NCBI GenBank assembly: GCA_937879855.1
Contig: CALFMO010000047.1
Location: forward strand, 1 to 35,197
From: an uncultured Acidobacteriaceae bacterium
Lineage (GTDB): Bacteria > Acidobacteriota > Terriglobia > Terriglobales > Acidobacteriaceae
Reading direction: 5' to 3'
Length of the DNA: 35,197 nt
Below the pieces are notes generated by a model that saw nothing but the letters and a program-made list of their open reading frames with translations, did not search any database and was not told the DNA's origin. Below are positions 31,772-35,197 of this stretch, piece after piece. Position numbers and translations under genes: made by a program. Every line of letters starts with the position of its first letter. The first letter of the stretch is position 1.

Positions 31772-32991
31772 TGAACAGTCGTCCACGAGTCGCGTTTTTT
31801 CCATGCGTCTACCATGAGATAGACGGCGTGGCGAAAACCAGCCGCGAATTTGAAGCATTCGCGCGGCGGAATGAAATTCCGTTCCTCATGACGAATGCGG
31901 GGCCACGGGACGACGTTGTTACTGCCGGCCCAGTCACTCGCGTGCAGTTCACCCGCAGTCCGGCGAAATTTCCGCTTGACCGGGCACACGACTACGACCT
32001 GCTCTTTCTGAGACATTATCGAGCACTCGAACCGCGGCTGCGGGAGTTCCGTCCAGATGTGGTGCAGATTACGGGGCCGAGCGATGTGGGTACGTTGGGC
32101 GCATACGTGGCCTACAAGATGGGGATTCCGCTCGCGGCTTCGTGGCAAACCAATCTTCATCAGTACGCGCGCAGGCGCGTGACGGCCGCGGCCTCGTTCA
32201 TGCCGGAAGCGATTGTCGGCAAGCTCGCCGACCTCGCGGAAGAATGGAGTTTTCGTGCTTCGGCACGGTTCTACAAGATTCCGCGACTCTTGTTTGCGCC
32301 CAACCTGGAGATGATCCGAGTGCTGGAGGCGGCTACGGGCAAGCCCTGCTACTTGATGTCGCACGCGGTGGACACGACGGTTTTCCGTCCCGAACTGCGC
32401 GATCGGCAGGGTGGTCCGTTTTGCATTGGTTATGTGGGACGGCTCACGGCAGAGAAAAACGTGCGCATGCTGGCGCGGTTGGAGCATGCGCTGTTTGATC
32501 TGGGGCATCGGGATTTTCGTTTCGTCGTAGTGGGGGAAGGTGCGGAAGCAGAATGGCTGCGCAACAACATGCGACAGGCGGAGTTTACCGGCGTGCTGAC
32601 GGGACCGGAACTGTCGCGGACATTCGCAAATTTCGATCTACTGGCCTTTCCTTCGGAGACTGACACGTTTGGACTGGTCGTGCTCGAGGCGTTGGCGTCG
32701 GGAGTGCCTGCCGTGGTCACCGATCGCGGTGGGCCGCAATATACCGTGCGCCACGGGAGTTCGGGATATGTTGCACACAACTTCGAGGAGTTCGTGAGTT
32801 ATACGGTGAGGTTGATGGTGCAGCCTGAGTTCCTCTCCGGGATGCGGGTGGCGGCGCGCGAGCAAGCGCTGACGACCTCGTGGGATCGGATTTTCGAGGG
32901 GATGTATGAGGCTTACGCGCGCTGCCTTTATTCAGTCCCGGTTCCCAGTCATGACTTTCTAGATGTAGCGACTACGCGACTTTCTGCCTGA
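31771..32991 (+). CDS. GT4-family glycosyltransferase
   Basis: The 406-aa product is a GT-B retaining glycosyltransferase of the GT4 type. The N-terminal region includes FFPCVYHEIDGVAKTSREFE, the middle YVGRLTAEKNVRML, and the donor site has FPSETDTFGLVVLEALASG (E-x7-E). It should transfer a hexose from a nucleotide sugar to a lipid or polysaccharide acceptor. The ATG overlaps the preceding stop by one base, so the start is well defined. It has no membrane segment; a peripheral inner-membrane location is likely. Related families include mannosyl- and sulfoquinovosyl-transferases, but the donor is not readable. Confidence 0.92.
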   Translation: MNSRPRVAFFPCVYHEIDGVAKTSREFEAFARRNEIPFLMTNAGPRDDVVTAGPVTRVQFTRSPAKFPLDRAHDYDLLFLRHYRALEPRLREFRPDVVQITGPSDVGTLGAYVAYKMGIPLAASWQTNLHQYARRRVTAAASFMPEAIVGKLADLAEEWSFRASARFYKIPRLLFAPNLEMIRVLEAATGKPCYLMSHAVDTTVFRPELRDRQGGPFCIGYVGRLTAEKNVRMLARLEHALFDLGHRDFRFVVVGEGAEAEWLRNNMRQAEFTGVLTGPELSRTFANFDLLAFPSETDTFGLVVLEALASGVPAVVTDRGGPQYTVRHGSSGYVAHNFEEFVSYTVRLMVQPEFLSGMRVAAREQALTTSWDRIFEGMYEAYARCLYSVPVPSHDFLDVATTRLSA

Positions 32992-33017
32992 AACAATTCT
33001 GACCGCGAATTCCCTCG

Positions 33018-33070
33018 GGGCTAAAGCCCACATCGTCTTCGATATTGACCGGCACGGCTGAAGCCGTGCC
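33018..33070. repeat. two short palindromes, GGGCT-AA-AGCCC and GGCACGGCT-GA-AGCCGTGCC
   Basis: The first (33018-33029) is identical to that at 12373-12384. The second (33051-33070) is a 9-bp stem. Both lie between the glycosyltransferase and the Rrf2 gene and have no T-run. They resemble dispersed intergenic repeats. Confidence 0.55.
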
Positions 33071-33127
33071 CTTCCCAATGCGCCCTCCAATCGTGCACAA
33101 TCAGGGCGGGACCGGAGGGCATGCGAA

Positions 33128-33604
33128 TTGAAGATCTCGCAAAAGGGGCTTTACGCGCTGCAGGCGACGATGACGCTGGCCCGCCGGCATGATCAGGGGG
33201 CAATCAAGATTCGCGAGATTGCAGCTGAGAGCGACTTGCCCGAAAAATTTCTGGAGCTGATTTTGCTGGAACTGAAGAACGCGCGCATTGTGGATAGCGT
33301 GCGAGGCGCGAGAGGCGGCTACCGGCTCAGGCGCAATCCGACCGAGCTTCCGCTGAGCGATATTATTCGCCTGGTGGATGGGCCTCTGGCGCCAATCGGC
33401 GATGCCGAGCAGTTGCGCGGTCTGATCGCGAAGGGCGGCGATCATCGGGCGTTGTACGAAGTGTTCCTGGCGGTTCGGGATGCCGCGGCGAAGATTCTGG
33501 AGAATACGACGATCGCGGACGTAGTGCGCGACGGCAAAGGTAAGCGGACGGCCTCAGGGAAGACTGGCGCGCCTCCGGTTAAGAAGAAAGCTACCGGGGC
33601 GTAA
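33128..33604 (+). CDS. Rrf2 family transcriptional regulator without cysteine cluster
   Basis: The 158-aa product has the Rrf2 winged-helix domain: KISQKGLYALQAT at the start, IREIAAESDLPEKFLELIL in the recognition helix region, and VRGARGGYRLRRNP in the wing. The cysteines that bind the Fe-S cluster in IscR/NsrR are absent (the region reads DGPLAPIGDAEQL), so it probably does not sense Fe-S or NO that way. A Lys-rich tail ends it. The TTG start is supported by GGAGGG at 33114-33119 and by the usual K-I-S-x-K-G-x-Y-A-L N-terminus. The ATG seven bases upstream is in another frame. Confidence 0.87.
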   Translation: MKISQKGLYALQATMTLARRHDQGAIKIREIAAESDLPEKFLELILLELKNARIVDSVRGARGGYRLRRNPTELPLSDIIRLVDGPLAPIGDAEQLRGLIAKGGDHRALYEVFLAVRDAAAKILENTTIADVVRDGKGKRTASGKTGAPPVKKKATGA

Positions 33605-33657
33605 CGTGCCCTGGCCCTTACGCTTGCTACGGTCCTGAGATGTCTCCCTTAAAACCA

Positions 33658-33677
33658 GGCGGACGAATGCGTCCGCC
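33658..33677. repeat. palindromic repeat unit, copy 3
   Basis: GGCGGACG-AATG-CGTCCGCC, the same core as the 17597-17620 copy, followed by GCTACG. It lies after the Rrf2 gene and near the end of the exported-protein gene on the other strand. Confidence 0.65.
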
Positions 33678-33721
33678 GCTACGCTAGTGGTCCTCGGACG
33701 GAACGTACGTCTTGCTTGCAA

Positions 33722-34906
33722 TTATGGCTGGCCGTTTGCACCTTGGGGAACGTGCGAGGTAACCCCCTTCAATAAGAATTCTCGAATCAGATTCGACACC
33801 ATATTGGCGCCAGTGTCGGCCAGACCATTCAATAGCACGAGTGAGGCTCCGCGATCGGCGGCAGGGTAGTAAAGATTCGAAATGGCCGCCGCTGAGAAGT
33901 TCCCAAGCACAAGCGAGTAATTTGGCTTCCATTGCCCATTGTCGCTGCGAGTCATCACCGCGGCAGAAATGGCGTACAGCGTGCGCTCCCGTATAGTCCC
34001 CTTGCCCTTATAGAAGTAGCGTGGGTCTTGATGAAAGATGGAGGGGTAAACGGCTCGCCCCAGCAGGTTGCCGGAAACGTGATTTGCCAGTGCCGCACCG
34101 TATCGCTTTCCGTATCCTTCGATTCCGCTGCCGTAGGCAGGGAAGATGTTCCGATATTGCTCGGCACCTGCAACTCCCGCGACCGATAAAAACGAAACGG
34201 GATCGATGATGGAACGAATGCTCAGCTGAAATTTTTGTTTCGCCAGCATCGGCGGCGCATTCCAGTCAAAGGTGCTGTAGAAGTTGGGAAAGACGCCAAC
34301 GACGCGCTGCTGGACCGCGACCTGGACCTGCTGCTCCGACAACTTCTCCTTGGTGCCGGCGGTCACGGTCACGCTGGTCGACACGGTGGAAACAGATAGG
34401 GTAACGGCGGGCACAATATGGTCCTCGCCGGCACGCAAAGGAATCCGGGGCGAAGTGAAAGTGTTCATCCCGGGCGCGGTCACCGTGAGCGTATAGATAT
34501 CCGGCGGAAAACCGGTAAATGCGAACTGCCCGTTCATGCCGGACTCCACAGTGCGGATCGCAGAGCCGGACTGGCCCGCCAGCGTCACGCGAGCACCTTG
34601 GAGCACGTGGCGATTCGTATCGAGCACAGTGCCCGTGATGCTTCCGGTTCCTGCCTGTTCTAAGAGAGTGATTGCAGGCGGACTCACAGCCTGTTGCGGT
34701 TCGGGAGCGTCGGGGAGAGTGCTGTCGCCAGTGGAAGCGAGATTTTGCTGAGCGAGGGCGGTCGAAGACATCAGACTGGAAAAGATCAGCAGAAGAGCCA
34801 GAAGGAACGGCTTTGACCATCGCGCGGCAAAAAACAACGAACTGCACCCCTGTTCTGAACTTGATCGCGTAGAGTTCGCGTGTCGGCAGACGGAGATCGG
34901 CAGCAC
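33722..34906 (-). CDS. secreted protein with carboxypeptidase-regulatory-like (Ig-like) domain
   Basis: The 394-aa product has a long N-terminus followed by a hydrophobic signal segment (FLLALLLIFSSLMSS) with cleavage near ALAQ. Residues about 85-185 match the CarboxypepD_reg-like fold (GSITGTVLDTNRHVLQGARVTLAG, GQFAFTGFPPDIYTLTVTAPGM), common in Acidobacteria outer-membrane proteins. The C-terminal half (RSIIDPVSFLSVAGVAG, FHQDPRYFYKGKGT) is conserved in this lineage from memory and has no known role. The GTG 34906 start is weak; an in-frame TTG before LFFAARW is an alternative and would shorten the n-region. No TonB-plug region is seen. Confidence 0.75.
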   Translation of the reverse strand: MLPISVCRHANSTRSSSEQGCSSLFFAARWSKPFLLALLLIFSSLMSSTALAQQNLASTGDSTLPDAPEPQQAVSPPAITLLEQAGTGSITGTVLDTNRHVLQGARVTLAGQSGSAIRTVESGMNGQFAFTGFPPDIYTLTVTAPGMNTFTSPRIPLRAGEDHIVPAVTLSVSTVSTSVTVTAGTKEKLSEQQVQVAVQQRVVGVFPNFYSTFDWNAPPMLAKQKFQLSIRSIIDPVSFLSVAGVAGAEQYRNIFPAYGSGIEGYGKRYGAALANHVSGNLLGRAVYPSIFHQDPRYFYKGKGTIRERTLYAISAAVMTRSDNGQWKPNYSLVLGNFSAAAISNLYYPAADRGASLVLLNGLADTGANMVSNLIREFLLKGVTSHVPQGANGQP

Positions 34907-34999
34907 GCCCTAAAGATTCGACGCGTAATTGGGGTCAGGAGTTGCCGAGATAGTCGTTCTTCGCTGCGGCGGCTTCCCGAGCACAATGTTAAAACCCTT

Positions 35000-35103
35000 G
35001 CCAGGCGCGGGAAGCGCGAGATTTTCACAACGATGTGGCACAGCGGCTGCGTCCCTTGTTCCCCGAGTTTGAAGGGGAGATCGCACGGAAAGCCGCGCCT
35101 GGC
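35000..35103 (-). promoter_or_regulatory. candidate structured leader upstream of the secreted-protein gene
   Basis: GCCAGGCGCGG (35000-35010) and CCGCGCCTGGC (35093-35103) are a perfect 11-bp inverted repeat enclosing about 80 bases that contain two further hairpins (CCCC/GGGG at 35061-35077; CACA/TGTG at 35026-35037). On the minus strand it ends about 94 bases before the start codon. It could be a multibranched RNA; no known class was recognised. Confidence 0.3.
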
Positions 35104-35114
35104 GCGGGTTCCGA

Positions 35115-35141
35115 GTGCGTATGTTTTGTGCGTATGCACAA
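35115..35141. promoter_or_regulatory. operator-like repeats GTGCGTATG and TTGTGC-GTAT-GCACAA
   Basis: GTGCGTATG occurs at 35115-35123 and 35128-35136 (13-bp period). The second copy is inside a perfect inverted repeat TTGTGC/GCACAA (35126-35131, 35136-35141). This looks like a regulator-binding site upstream of the proposed leader; the regulator is unknown. Confidence 0.35.
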
Positions 35142-35197
35142 TTTCCGGTCACCGGGTTGTGGACGGCGTGCACTCGCTTGAAAACACATGTACTTGC

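Noticed and set aside
35041..35103. Possible c-di-GMP-I (GEMM) riboswitch, because GGGACGCA and CAAACT are visible on the minus strand
   Set aside because: The GEMM core order and P1b pairing could not be fitted: CAAACT lies inside a simple CCCC/GGGG hairpin and the GGGACGCAAAGCC motif is not followed by its normal partner.

Overview
This window reads as a chromosomal segment of an Acidobacteriota bacterium, most likely a soil member of Terriglobia. That placement is inference. It rests on moderately high GC, frequent GTG/TTG starts, a clpP-clpX-lon-engB order, many PilZ proteins, a secreted protein with a carboxypeptidase-regulatory-like domain, and many short palindromic intergenic repeats. 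No phage, transposase, CRISPR array or rRNA was seen. The gene content is mostly housekeeping with a few accessory pieces.

Layout. 1-6.1 kb: proteostasis block on the plus strand (clpP tail, clpX, lon), then a two-domain dCTP-deaminase-like gene, a large imperfect palindrome, and the GTPase gene engB/ysxC. 6.2-9.6 kb: three PilZ-domain proteins, one fused to a receiver-like domain and one to membrane helices, around an NAD-dependent sugar epimerase. 9.9-14.1 kb: a cell-wall amidase with an unusual GAF - transmembrane - AMIN - Amidase_3 order, and guaA. 14.2-18.7 kb, all on the minus strand: a VapBC toxin-antitoxin pair, a cupin, an exported glycine-zipper protein with a collagen-like tail behind a possible structured leader, a short-chain dehydrogenase and a LacD-like aldolase. 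18.9-23.5 kb: an aldehyde dehydrogenase, two more PilZ proteins flanking RNase PH and a DUF2127-type membrane protein, a small PstS-like exported protein and a small charged protein. 23.7-25.7 kb: small stress-type genes (SnoaL-like, zinc ribbon, OsmC) and tRNA-Leu(CAG). 25.8-30.2 kb: an RNA-handling neighbourhood (CspA, a 50-aa basic protein, a glycine-rich RRM protein, an 80-aa charged protein, a DEAD-box helicase) with an acyltransferase inside it. 30.5-33 kb: a translationally coupled PHP-domain protein and GT4 glycosyltransferase. 33.1-35.2 kb: an Rrf2 regulator and a secreted Acidobacteria-type protein with a possible structured leader.

Themes. Five PilZ proteins suggest heavy c-di-GMP use, probably aimed at the envelope, where the amidase, acyltransferase, glycosyltransferase and epimerase also act. 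The CspA/RRM/helicase group with its small basic proteins looks like a cold-shock or RNA-remodelling set. The least explained signals are the GAF-amidase fusion, the small basic proteins, the two possible structured leaders, and the dispersed palindromes.
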